From Bos javanicus (lineage: Eukaryota > Chordata > Mammalia > Artiodactyla > Bovidae), in the NCBI RefSeq assembly GCF_032452875.1, contig NC_083880.1, forward strand, positions 54,882,829 through 54,946,828: DNA of 64,000 nucleotides. The letters run 5' to 3'. Below, in pieces: positions 12,512 through 22,960 of this stretch. The translations under genes and the position numbers were made by a program. Position 1 is the stretch's first letter. Each line of letters begins with the position of its first letter. The notes beneath the pieces were generated by a model. The model saw nothing but the letters and a program-made list of their open reading frames with translations. It ran no database searches and was not told the DNA's origin.

Positions 12512-15500
12512 ATGGAGAGCTTCACAGAGTCACTAAACAGACTGAAGGAAGTCCATGAGAATGAGGTCATGGGTGAGTACCTTGGGGAGGACAAACTCTC
12601 AACTGGACAGCAGTCTAAGGGCCAAGGTCAGGCCAGGGGACTCCCACATGTTGCCTCCAATTCTCGCCAAAACCAGGACCATGACTTGCAGGCCCAGAAA
12701 AGGAGTCCTGACCCAGAGCCCAGAGCTGCATTGTGGCCAGGCACCCAGCCTTAGACCAACACCCAAGTGCAGCCCTGGAGGGGTGGCCCCCAAATGGTCA
12801 GTTCACATCAGAGCAGAAATAAAAGACCAGCCTGGCCACAGACAGCTGAGACACTAAAGCCAAAACCAGCCCCTTGCCCCAGGTGGGGGCCTCCTTGTCC
12901 CCCAGAAGGGAGGTTACCTACTTTCCTTGTAGGAATGGAGCCCAAGGCTCCGGAGGCTTGTCTGGAGCGTTCCGGGTGCTGAGCTAAAATCCCTCTGCCC
13001 CTTCCAGAACCCCAGGCTAAGCTCTGCCCTGGCACGCACGTCTGTCCAGTTTCCCCACCAGCAACAGGACTGCAGCCACCTGCTCCATTCACTCCCTCAG
13101 TGCCTGGACCAGACCCTCCCCTGACATTTCTGACAGTGCTCACTCCCCCTCCCACATCAAAGGCCCAGAGACGCGGAGGGGCGGGGACTGCTTGGGCTAG
13201 CCTAGGACCCAAGCCAGACCATGATGGGAGGGGAGGAGGGGTTGTGCTGGGGTCTCCCTTGGGGGCCCATTGGCAGCACCCAAAAAGCATCCCTCCCGGG
13301 CCTTGGCTGGGTAACTGGTGACTCCCAGCATCCGGGACCCATCCCCAGCTGACACCAGAGCCAGAGACAAGGGAGGGGAGAGGCTGGGCCCAGACCGGGG
13401 TCCCAGGCCGCCAGGAGACTGACCAGAAGCTGGCAGCAGGTGCAGACTGGGAGCCCTCCAAGGGGGTGACCTCAGGGAGTCAGTGCAGGGACCCAGGCAG
13501 GTGGCGGGCGTCTGGAGAGGGTTCTGCCAGACAAACAGGGACAGGAAATGCCCCGGCTCCATGTAGAGGTGGCAGCCCAGCTGGGCCTGACCTCTGCTCC
13601 TTTCCTCACTCCTCAGGCCTACAGAACAAGCTTATGGAACTGAACTCAGAGAGGTGCCGGTGAGTGAGGACAGGACTGGCCCAGGAGACTGGAAGGGCAG
13701 TGACTCCCCAGGGTTCATCTCCCCTCTTCCCCTGCAGCCCCAGGGCCCTGGCACTGCCACTAGCAGTGATGCAGGAGAAAGTGAAGCTCAGCATAGCGGG
13801 TAGGGGGAGTCTGGTCCGAGGTCATGCCTCGAGGAGATGGAGGAAGTGGGGCTAGAAAGTCCAAGCCCACCAGAGTGAACAGGGACCCTCCAAGGGGATG
13901 GGCAAGGAGCATCCATGAAGGGCACCTCTGGGACAATAGCTATCAACAGGGGGACTCCACGTGAGTCCTGGAGACCCACAGGCAGACTCCCCAGGTCCCC
14001 ACTTCACAGAACGCTGCCAGGTGGCACATGGACGAGACAGAGTCCTCAAGGCCATACACACTCACACTTGGGCGAGCTGGCACTGCCCTTGAGAGGCCCC
14101 AAGTCTCAAGGAAGTCCTAGGCTGGTGGCCAGGGAGAGAACAGTGGGTAGTAGAGAGCTCTCTGAGTAGATCAGACCCCCCACTTCAGATTGTCCCCCAC
14201 AGGGATGCCCAGAGGGTGGAGGAGCTCTGTGCCAAGAACCACCAGCTCAGGGAGCAGCAGAAGGTGCTGAAGGAGAACCTGCGGGCGCTGGAGAACAGGT
14301 GGGGGCACCTCACACCCCACTCATAATGGGGGCAGGGACAGAGGAAGACCAGAGCGTTCTGTGGAGAATGAGTCTGGGATACTCTGGAGTCAACTCAGCC
14401 ACTGCAGGACTTCTCAGAGCCTTAAGTAAACTGCACTTTTCAAGGTTCCTTCCCAAACTCAACAGCATGTGGCATGCTTAGCCCACAGGGTGGGCAACGT
14501 GGTGGGGAAAGGCAGGGCAGGTCCTGGGACTGGGGCGGGGGGCGCGGCATCCCGGCCCCTCCCTCTCAGAGCAGCCTCTCGCCATCCCTCCTCGCCCCGC
14601 AGGCTGCGGGCTGGGCTGTGTGACCGCTGCATGGTCACCCAGGAGCTGGCCAGAAAGAAGCAGCAAGAGTTCGAGAGCTCCCTCCTCCAGAACCTGCAGC
14701 ACGTCTTCCTCCTCAGTGAGCGCCCCCCTGCCCCGTGTCCTGCACCCCGTCCTCCTGTGGGGGCCGGCGACCCCCCACCTCCTCAGCCCAACGAGGGGTC
14801 TCGGGGAAAGGGGAGGAGGTGACCCAGGGCTGCACTGTCAGGAGGGACACCCGCACCCCAATTCACAGACAGATGGTGCAAAGCCCCCCGCTGGCCCCCA
14901 CAGGCCACCTGCTGCTCAGTCACTGGGCCTGGGCGTCCCTGCCCTCTCAAGGCCTCAGCTCCCTCCTTCTCAGGATAAGGAGGGTCCCGCAGAGACCTGG
15001 GTTCCATGAGTCCTGCTGATGAGCACAAGCCCCTTTCCTTTGGCTGGGGGGTCCCTCGAGGCTAGGGAGCGCCATCCCTTTTCACAGCCTCCAGGCTGGT
15101 GCTGTTCACTCAACATCCACCCACCCACTCAGGCAGCAAGCATCTATGGGGCGCCTGCTGTATGCCAGGCCCCAAGCCAAGTGCTGGAGTCCCAGCTGGG
15201 CCAAGACAGGGGGACTCCCAGGGCCGTGAGGACCCCGCTCGCCCTTCCCCTCCCCAAGTCCTTCCTAACCAGTGCCTTCTGCAGCCACTGAGCTGACGCG
15301 GCTGCAGGAGGAAAATGACGCCTTGAAGGAGGAAGTGAAGCGGCTTCAGGGCCCAGAGTGAGTGGGGGGAGCCCCAGGCACTTGTGCAGGGGGAGGGGTC
15401 CCACAGGCCAGCATCCTGGGACAGATAGCGACCTCCCCTGGTCTGCAGGCACAAGACCCCACAGAAGCGGAGCTGGGCCGCAGCACCCATGGCAGCTCTG

Positions 15501-18500
15501 GCACTTGGGCCATCCCCAGACATGGGTGTGAGCCCACGATGATGTCTTTCCTGGTCACCTGGGTCTCCCACACAGGCGGCTTGGCCCCCAGGAGGGCGCC
15601 CTGGCCTTTCTGATCGTCTCTGGGATGCTGCCCCCTCACCTGCCTCATATTTGCCTCCCACAGGCCCAAGCCCCAGCTCAGGGAGGGCATCTCGGACCCC
15701 CCATCACCCCTGCTGCTCCCCTCCCTGGGCGCCCGGAAGGCCGTCACTGAGAAACCACTGGGAGGCCACGAGGAGACAGAGGATGGCCATGCAGGTGCAG
15801 GTCCATGGGAGAGGCAGGTGTGGGGCAGGGGGCTGAGCAGCCTGAGACCAGGGACCCTCGGGCCAGGGGCTGAGCTGACCCCTCAGCAGCTGTCCTCCCT
15901 TCTATCCCTCCTCCCACAGAAAGGCCGGGGGTGTACGGGACATCGCCAATGGCCAAAATCTCCCCAAGTCCCAATCTTCATGAGGCACGGACCCCGGACA
16001 TGGTGAGGGTGAGGGACCCCGAACCCCTGAATCCACTCCTCCCTCTTCCCGGGCAGCCCGAGGAGGAGGCCAGAACTGCCAGCCCTGCTGTGTGCCATGC
16101 ACATGGTAACATGCCCATCCTCGTGCCAAGCAGGGAGTCCTGAGCTCCACGCGATGACGGTGGAAGCAAGGCTCAGAGTGGGTGGGAGACCTGCCCAAGG
16201 TCGCACAGAGAAAAGGGCAGAAGGTAGCAGCCGAGCCCACCCAGACTGACCCGCCTACCCTGTGCAGAACCCCCAGCGCATCTCCAACCAGCTGCATGGG
16301 ACAATCGCCGTGGTGCAGCCTGGGTCCCGGGCCTGCTCCGCCGACCAGGGCTCCACCAATGGGACGCCCCCACTGCTGCCCACCAGGAACAGCCCACCCA
16401 GCCCACCTGGCGAGCACAGCCTCCCTCTGGACAGGTGAGTGCCCGCCCTCTACCACCACCAGGAGCTCCCTCAGCTGGGCACCTGGTCTCCTCCTCTGGT
16501 CCCAGCTTTAAGGCAGGGGCCAGCAGCAGGGAGTCCCTCCCTTTGTCCCTTCAGGAGAACTGCTCTCCCTGGCTTGGCTTCCCCCTGCCTGCAGCATGGT
16601 TCCCACGTGGACATCTGAACGGCCAGGGCAGGGTGGGGGTTCGTGGACAGAGGAGATGGGGACTGGGCACCCCCTTTCATCGTGGTCTGAGGAGAGTGGG
16701 GGTGGGGTTGTCGTGGGTGACCAGGTGGGCAGGGTGCTCCAGGGGACTGGGCAGGCAGCTGACGCCCAGAAGGGGGAGAGGCCTTAGTGGCCAGTTCCCT
16801 CCTCTGATCCCCAGGCCCCAGGCAACTCTAAAACCAGGCACCCAGGGGCCCGGGCATTCCCTTCCCCACTGCCCACCGTGTCACGTGGGCACCTGCCTTA
16901 CCCCCAGGACCCCTAGTCCTCCCTGTGAAGTGGGGCTGACTATGCCCCACAATCACCAGGCTTCTCCTTCCCCACAGCTTCCTGCAGGCCTCTCGGCCTT
17001 CTGCCAGGACCTTCGAGTCCCTGAAGCACTCCCTCCAGGCCGACCGCCTCTGCCTCCTGAACCGGCATCTAACCCTGCACCTTGGCAGCCCCCCGGCCCC
17101 CGCCACAGCCCCCAGCGGCCCCCAGTCCCAGGGCCTCAAGGCTGGGGAAGCGGAGGCCTGGGAGGAGCCCTCGGGCCTGCTGGGCCTGCCGGGCGCCCTG
17201 GTGGGCGTGCGGAACCCACGGCTGGAAGGCGCACTGCACATGCTCCTGGCCCAGCAGCTGCGGGCACAGGGCAGGGTGGGCAGTGCCCGGCTGAGGGGCC
17301 CTTGGGGGCCCAGAGGGACGCCGCCTTCCCCACCAGCCGACTCAGACTCCGAGGGTCCTGAAGGCGAGGCGGCCAGGGAAACCCTGTCCAGAAGGAGGCA
17401 CCCACAGCCTGCAGGCCCGGGCAGCCCCCAGGGGAAGGAGGGCACGGCCACACAGGACTATGTCCCAGACAAGCCCCTGGACCTCTCAGAGAGGGGTCGG
17501 TGCCGGGCCAGCACTCCCAAGCCTGCCAACCAGTCGGGGTCACTCAGCCCTCCACAGGTCCCCACGCCCAGCCTTGAGCCACCCCAGGGAGTGGGACCAC
17601 CTGCCCAGTGTGGAGCCCAGAGACTCAGCAATGGCACCCAGGAAGCCAAAGAGCCAGAGGCGGAAGAGCATCCATCTTCTCCGGTGAGGGACCAAGCCCC
17701 GTTCCTGGGCTCTGTGTGTCCCACCCAGAGCACCTGGGCCCCAGGCTGCCCTCTCTTCTCTGCTCCACTCCACCAGCCAGTTGCGGAGGGAAAGCCTGCT
17801 GCCCAGGTCACAAGCCACAGGGAGCCAGCTGACCCTCCAGTCCTGTCCTGTCCAGGGCTCCCACAGGCTGTGCCCGAGGCCGGGTTGGGAAGAGAGAGGG
17901 AAGTTGCCTTACGTGAGCTCAAGTCTCTTCCTTCTTTCCTGCCAGGACGCGCCCTACTCTGCCCCAGGGCCCCACCTCAGCCTGCCCTCTCCAAGTGGGC
18001 CAGGAGAGGAGGACAGAGGGAGGCCTAGACTTCCCCCCTACCCAACAAGGCCTGGTGGAGACGGCCACCCAGGTGAGGATGCGAACACAGCAAGTGTTCC
18101 ACGATGGAAGTGGAACCACAGTGAGCAGGGAGGGCCTGACCCAGCAAACTCTGGTCTCAGATTTGGTTCCCCACCTCCAGACCCAGAGTGGAGCGAGGGG
18201 CCCAGGGAGGGCACGTTTCTGACCACAGGAAGTGAATGGAGAGCATCCTAGCAACTGGGGCTTCAGGGCAGGTGATGAGTTCCCTGTCATCCAGCAACTA
18301 AGCCAGGGGCACCCCAGTGGGTGGGGTCACTGCAGGAGTGTAGGGAACTTTGGGCTTGGATTCCACCCCAGGGCAGGTTACTCGGGCTCTCTGTGCCTCA
18401 GTTTCCCCAGCTTCAGAGGTGTTGCCACTGGTCTCAGCCTGGCAGGTTAGGGGCCTAGGCTTCTACTAGATGCCCAGGCCACCATCCTGGCCTGACCCAC

Positions 18501-20391
18501 ACCCCGCGTCCTGCAGAGCTCAGCAAAGTCCATGGGCAACAGCTGGAGTCGGATGAGCTGGACGAGCCAGACACCTCGGATAGTGAGGTCAGTACTGCCA
18601 CACACTGGGGTAGGGGGGTGGCACCCTGGCTGCCCCAGACTTGGGGGGGTCCTCACCATGACCACACCCCCACTCTTCAGATGGTCCTGAGCACCAGGGC
18701 GGAGGCCACACAGAGCTCGCCAGGGGAGGGACCCGGGTGTGTCTGCGACAAGGAGTGTGGACGGGGCCCGCAGAAGAGGAAGCGGGCCTCAGACTCCTGG
18801 AGCAAAGGTAGGCCCCAGGTGGGGGCGGGGCAGTTGCAGCACCGATATCCACAGCCTTTCTGGCTACGCGGAGCTGCTCCCAGAGCAGTCTTGTAAGAGG
18901 GCCTGGGTCAGGCCTGGGCAGACCCCGAGTCCACTTCCTCCTTGCTGGGCTGGCCCCTTCACCCCAAGCCTGTCTCCCTCCAGAAAGGAGGCGATATGAG
19001 ACAGCAGTGGGACACAGGCAAGGACAGTTGTGTCATCTTCAAGGGAGAAGGGGCATCCTGGGCCACGAACAGCCCCAGGCCTGGTGGTCCTAGACCCTTC
19101 CCCTCTCACAGCCCCACCTGGGAGGGGTCAAGCTCACCTGGACCACCTTGTCCACTTTTAAGGAGGAGGCCCAGCAGAGGGTGCTGCCTCCTAGGCATGG
19201 GTGTGTTTGTTCCCGATGTGGGGCTGGGGGCTGCTCTCCCTTTTGCCAAGGGTGGTGCCTGTGGGCTCCCTCTCCACCCAGGCCGAGGGTATAAGGACGA
19301 CTCCCACTTCCTGCTCCGGGCACAGTGGCAGCTCGGGCCGGGTTTCCAGGCGCCCGCGAGAGCCTCTGAATGCCTTAGCTGATGCTGCACGCCGCCTGGT
19401 GTTTGTCCAGGCAGGCCTGTGTCGCAGGCTGGGCCATGGCTGCCACAGTGCACCACTGTTGCCGGGAAGGTGACCGCAGCCTGTTTGTCAGGCGAGCGCT
19501 GGAGGAGGCCAGCATGCTGGTGTGACCTCACAGCACAGCCAGCTGGGCACTTTTGGAAGACGTCCTGGCAGGCAGGGTCCACAGGGGTGCACCACATCTG
19601 CCCCCACCTTCCACATGGAGTCAAGCCAGCCCCTTGCCCGCCCACCCAGACCAAGGCAGGGGCTCCCCAGATGGCACCCATACCCTCAGCACCTCACAGG
19701 GGATAAGTGAGAATAGCGCCCTTGTGTCGTGTGCCCATAGAGAGAGAGGCTCAAGGAGCATCCGGTCGTTACTGCCTTTGGGCCTCATGGGCCTGCCCGG
19801 GGATTAGCCATCACTGTCTCACAAATGCAAAAGTGGGGGCTCAGGGTGGGGCAACTTGCCCAGGGTCACAGAGGTGCTACGCGGGGTCAGGATGCCAACC
19901 TGATCCATCTGACCCAGAACCAGAGCTGGTTCCGCATCAGAGGCACGCCTGAAGCCCAGCATTGTGCAGGTCTCACCTGCAAGGGTGCCAGGAACCATAT
20001 GTCCTTTCTCTGTGACCCCAGAGGTAGGCCCATGGAAGCACCTGCCAACATCCCAAGTGTTCTGAGAACATTTCCCTATAAGCTTAGCTTATCCAGATGC
20101 CCCAGACCCTCTGCAAGGTCGCAGGGGAGGCCCCAGGGCTGGGCGGATTCCAGGGTCACACACCTTCTACCAAATTCCCAAGGCTCCCCTCCGATCAGGC
20201 CGCCCTGTCCAGCATCCGCTGCCATCAGGAACAGGTTGACTGTCAGTGTGGGCTCCTGTGTTCCCAGAAACTGCCCACGAGGCCCTGGGCAAAAGCCCAG
20301 TGTCCCCGTAAGAGAGGACACACAAGGTTACTACTGTGCCTCCCAGCTTAACCTTGGTCCACTTCCCACAGCCTCCAAGAAGCCGACCTGA
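12512..20391 (+). CDS. RBBP8NL: RBBP8 N-terminal-like protein, 13 coding exons
   Basis: A paralogue of the N-terminal part of CtIP (RBBP8), poorly characterised and probably a nuclear CtBP partner. Coding exons: 12512-12572, 13617-13659, 14203-14298, 14603-14715, 15285-15357, 15664-15794, 15920-16002, 16268-16434, 16978-17683, 17946-18072, 18517-18587, 18681-18807, 20372-20391. All use GT-AG sites and phases join to 605 codons plus TGA. The start ATG opens the family's MESF N-terminus. Residues 1-125 form a coiled coil rich in LREQQK-type heptads, with a CxxC pair (C73, C76) as in the CtIP N-terminal zinc hook. The middle is disordered and proline-rich. PLDLS at residues 422-426 is the CtBP-binding motif. 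An acidic SDELDE stretch and a basic QKRKR cluster lie near the end. The Sae2-like nuclease-cofactor domain of CtIP is absent, as expected for this family. Human is about 664 residues; the cattle frame stops early (see the terminal exon). Confidence 0.95.
16150..16215 (-). repeat. MIR-like remnant in RBBP8NL intron 7
   Basis: A short block with the MIR core wording in reverse ('aggctcagagtgggtgggagacctgcc' spirit, 'aaggtcgcacag'). Old and weak. Confidence 0.35.
17474..17488 (+). other. RBBP8NL: PLDLS CtBP-docking motif in RBBP8NL exon 9
   Basis: The five codons for PLDLS sit inside the large ninth coding exon, preceded by DK as in CtIP. PxDLS motifs dock into the cleft of the CtBP1/2 corepressors. 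The intact motif shows the frame is under constraint here, despite the unusual 3' end of the gene. Confidence 0.9.
19820..19932 (-). repeat. MIR remnant in RBBP8NL intron 12
   Basis: Contains the reversed MIR core ('ggggcaacttgcccagggtc' type wording followed by 'acagaggtgctacg'). It lies in the longest intron of the gene (18808-20371), where I saw no other element. Confidence 0.5.
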
Positions 20392-21000
20392 GGAAGGAGG
20401 AACCAGGGAGCCAGGAGTCCCTCACCCAGCACCAGCACCTGGGAAAAGACCAGGGCATCCCAGCCTGCCCAGTGATGCGCCCCACCTGATTGATTGCCCG
20501 CAGCCAGGACAACCCCCACTGCCAGCCAAGCAGACAGCCCCGGGAGCGGGGTAGTGGACTGGGTCCTGCCACATCCACAGGGGTGTGAAGGCCAAGACGA
20601 TTGGTCTTTTGAACCCCTCCATCTCGGAAACGATCTTACCCACCACTCTCACCCCAGCATCTGCTCCCTTGTGGGGAGCAGGGTCCTGGGAGACCGAGAT
20701 GGCTCAAGCTCCAGCCGAGCCCCGCCCCCAGCCCTGCTGTGCACGGGCAGGCCCTCCTGGGCAGTGCCCCTCCTCCCACCAACCCAGACTCCACTAGTAC
20801 CCTGGACCCAGGGGCTGCATGCCTTGCTACCCATTCCAGACGGGGTATCGAGCTCCAAGCAGTGGTCTCGGGCGCCCCCTTGCGGGAGGTCCCACAAATG
20901 TGCTGCCCGGTGAGAGCTAAGAAGGCCGGCAGGCGGCAGTGCAACACCTCTGCAGAGATGGGGGTCCCAGGGCATGGGGAGAATAAAGTGTAAGGAAGGA
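20372..21000 (+). other. RBBP8NL: RBBP8NL terminal exon with stop and 3' UTR
   Basis: After the acceptor (AG 20370-20371) the exon encodes ASKKPT and then TGA (20389-20391). In the human protein, as I recall it, SKKPS is followed by RGRRK and a tail ending in an SPSP...WEET-like segment. Here the frame after the TGA reads GRR, then SPSPS and WEKT, and reaches its next stop at 20473-20475. That pattern fits a CGA-to-TGA nonsense change that removed 27-28 residues. A canonical AATAAA at 20982-20987 gives a likely 3' end near 21000. Confidence 0.8.
20982..20987 (+). terminator. RBBP8NL: Poly(A) signal AATAAA for RBBP8NL
   Basis: A perfect hexamer about 590 bases after the stop codon, with GT-containing sequence just downstream. 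It is the first canonical + strand hexamer I noticed after the terminal exon. Confidence 0.65.
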
Positions 21001-22229
21001 TGGCGTGTGCAGCTGGCAGGGTTGGGCTTCAGCCGGGCCTCCACCTTCCCCGGGTGGGTGACTCTTGAGTGTCCAGGGATGGGGAGCCTCTGGGGAGGGC
21101 TGCGGGAACAGAATGTGCGCCAGGCGCCACGCAGACCCTCTCATCGACACCTCTATGTCCCTGGCCCCATACCCGCCACTGAACCGTCAGCCCTCTGCAC
21201 AACCACAGGGAAGCTCACCCAGGACACTGCCCCGCACAGAACCAGGAAGACCGTGTTCTGCCCCCTGCCCCGCTATCTCTGCAACAACCTCAAAGCTTGA
21301 CATGGTGCCAGCTGGCAGAAGAGAGACCACCCCAGAGCCCAGCCCCATTATCCAGCAGCAGACAGCATGGTTTTGGAGCTGAGGGCCAACAACCAGATGA
21401 CAGCCATCCCCCTTTATCTTCCTCATCTGACATCAGTGTAACTATTAGCCACCAGCTTGTGGGTCCTGCCCCCTCCACCTGCCAGGGCCCTCCTACTAGA
21501 ACAGCAGGCCAGCAGGGCCCTAATCCATCAATGTTGAGCCGGCTTCTCCTCGCTAACAGAGAGAAATTTGTGTGCCATGTCTGGCACATTGCATGGGGAG
21601 CATTCACAGAGCTGTGTGGCAGATTTCATGGCGAGTGCCCAGTCTTCAGCCTCCAGGTAGACCCAGCACGGTGACGTTCCCTGGCTGAGCCGCTCAGCCC
21701 TGACAATACCCTGAGGTCACAGTCGCTGTCCCCACTTGAAGGATGAGTAAACCTACAGGCAGAAAGCTGGACAGAGCAGGCCAGTGCCATACAGGTGGCT
21801 ATACGACCCTGCCCGGCAAGACGCAGGTGGGCTCCTGAGCATGAAGCCACTGGCTCTGGAGTCTGGGTCGGCAACAGAAGGCCTGGTACCCCGTAGACTC
21901 AAGGTCACTTTGCTGCTGAGGGATAGAAGTGTAGGACTCTGCCTGGGGCGGAAACTCCAGCATCACCCTGCCTGCCACCCCAAGCAGGTGCCTTCTTCCC
22001 TTGGGCCTGCGGTTTTCAGCCACTGGAGGAGACCAGGTGGCATCGACGGTCATTCTTGAAGCTCCTCGAGGGGCCACCCAGACCTCTGATGGCGGGTGCC
22101 ACAGCTCCAGTCCTGCACCTCAGCCCCACCCTCCTGCAAAGACACATACCCTGAGAGGGGAAGTGGAGCCTAAAGACAGGCTCGACGGAAGCTGACCATG
22201 AACGCCGCAGCCCAGCAAAAGGAATAGGG
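21001..22229. other. Spacer between RBBP8NL and CABLES2
   Basis: About 1.2 kb between the tandem genes. I recognise no exon. MIR-like wording at about 21690-21760 is too weak to call. GC content rises toward the CABLES2 CpG island from about 22230. Confidence 0.4.
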
Positions 22230-22960
22230 CACTGGAGTCCGGGGGCCGCGACTTCCGAGCCGGGGACTCGAACCCGGGGCCACGCCGCCACTCGCCCCGA
22301 GTCAGGCCTCGCGGGCCCAGCCGCAGGCAGACTGGCGGCTCCTAGATCCCCAGGGCAGCATGAGAACCGCCTCTAGGACCCAGGGGAGCGCCCCGCCCCC
22401 GGCTCCGCGATGGCCAATGGGCGAGCGCGATGGCGGTATATTTGCATGCGGGTGCGCCACGGCCAATCGGCGGCGGGCCCGGGCGCGTGCGCGAGCGGGC
22501 GGGCGGCGGCAGGCGGCCGGCTGGCTTAGTCGGAGGATGGCCGCAGCCGCGGCGGGTGGAGCGCCGGGCACGTCCCCCGGCCCCACCGCCAGGGCAGCGC
22601 CACAGGCGCTGCGGAGGCGCGGGGACTCACGGCGCCGCCAGGCCGCGCTCTTCTTCCTCAACAATATCTCCCTGGACGGGCGGCCCCCGAGCCTGGGCCC
22701 CGGGGGAGAGAAGCCCCCGCCGCCGCCGCCACCGCCCACCGAGACCCGCGAGCCTCCGGCGCCGCCACCGCCTCCGCCGCCGCCGCCGCCCGCGCCCCCC
22801 GCCGGCCTGCCCCTGCCCGGGCCCGGAGGCAGGACCCCAGCGCCCCAGGGCCTGCTCAGCCCCGCTCCCGCGCCCACCGGCTTGGGCCTCGGCCTCGGCC
22901 TGGGCCTGGACGGGCAGCGCCAAAGGTGAGTGCGGTCCGGGTCACCTGGAGCCTGGGGGC
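22230..22960 (+). promoter_or_regulatory. CABLES2: CpG-island promoter of CABLES2 with CCAAT boxes and octamer
   Basis: Dense CpG surrounds the start codon at 22537. Upstream lie two CCAAT boxes (22414-22418, 22463-22467). Between them is TATATTTGCAT (22437-22447), which combines a TATA-like stretch with a perfect POU octamer ATTTGCAT at 22440-22447. Transcription probably starts within about 100 bases of 22480; the exact site cannot be read from sequence. Confidence 0.7.

Noticed and set aside
16044..16129. Possible extra RBBP8NL exon between exons 7 and 8
   Set aside because: An AG and a GTAACA donor flank a short open piece, but exons 7 and 8 already join in phase 0 and the flanking segments match the human order without it.
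16435..17361. 308-codon open frame overlapping RBBP8NL exon 9
   Set aside because: It is in another frame than the real exon, starts inside intron 8 and lacks the family residues; a shadow of the real coding exon.
22262..22340. tRNA-like B box on the minus strand (GGTTCGAGTCC) near the CABLES2 promoter
   Set aside because: The T-arm has a mismatched stem and I could not build an acceptor stem, D-arm or anticodon arm around it; chance in GC-rich DNA.
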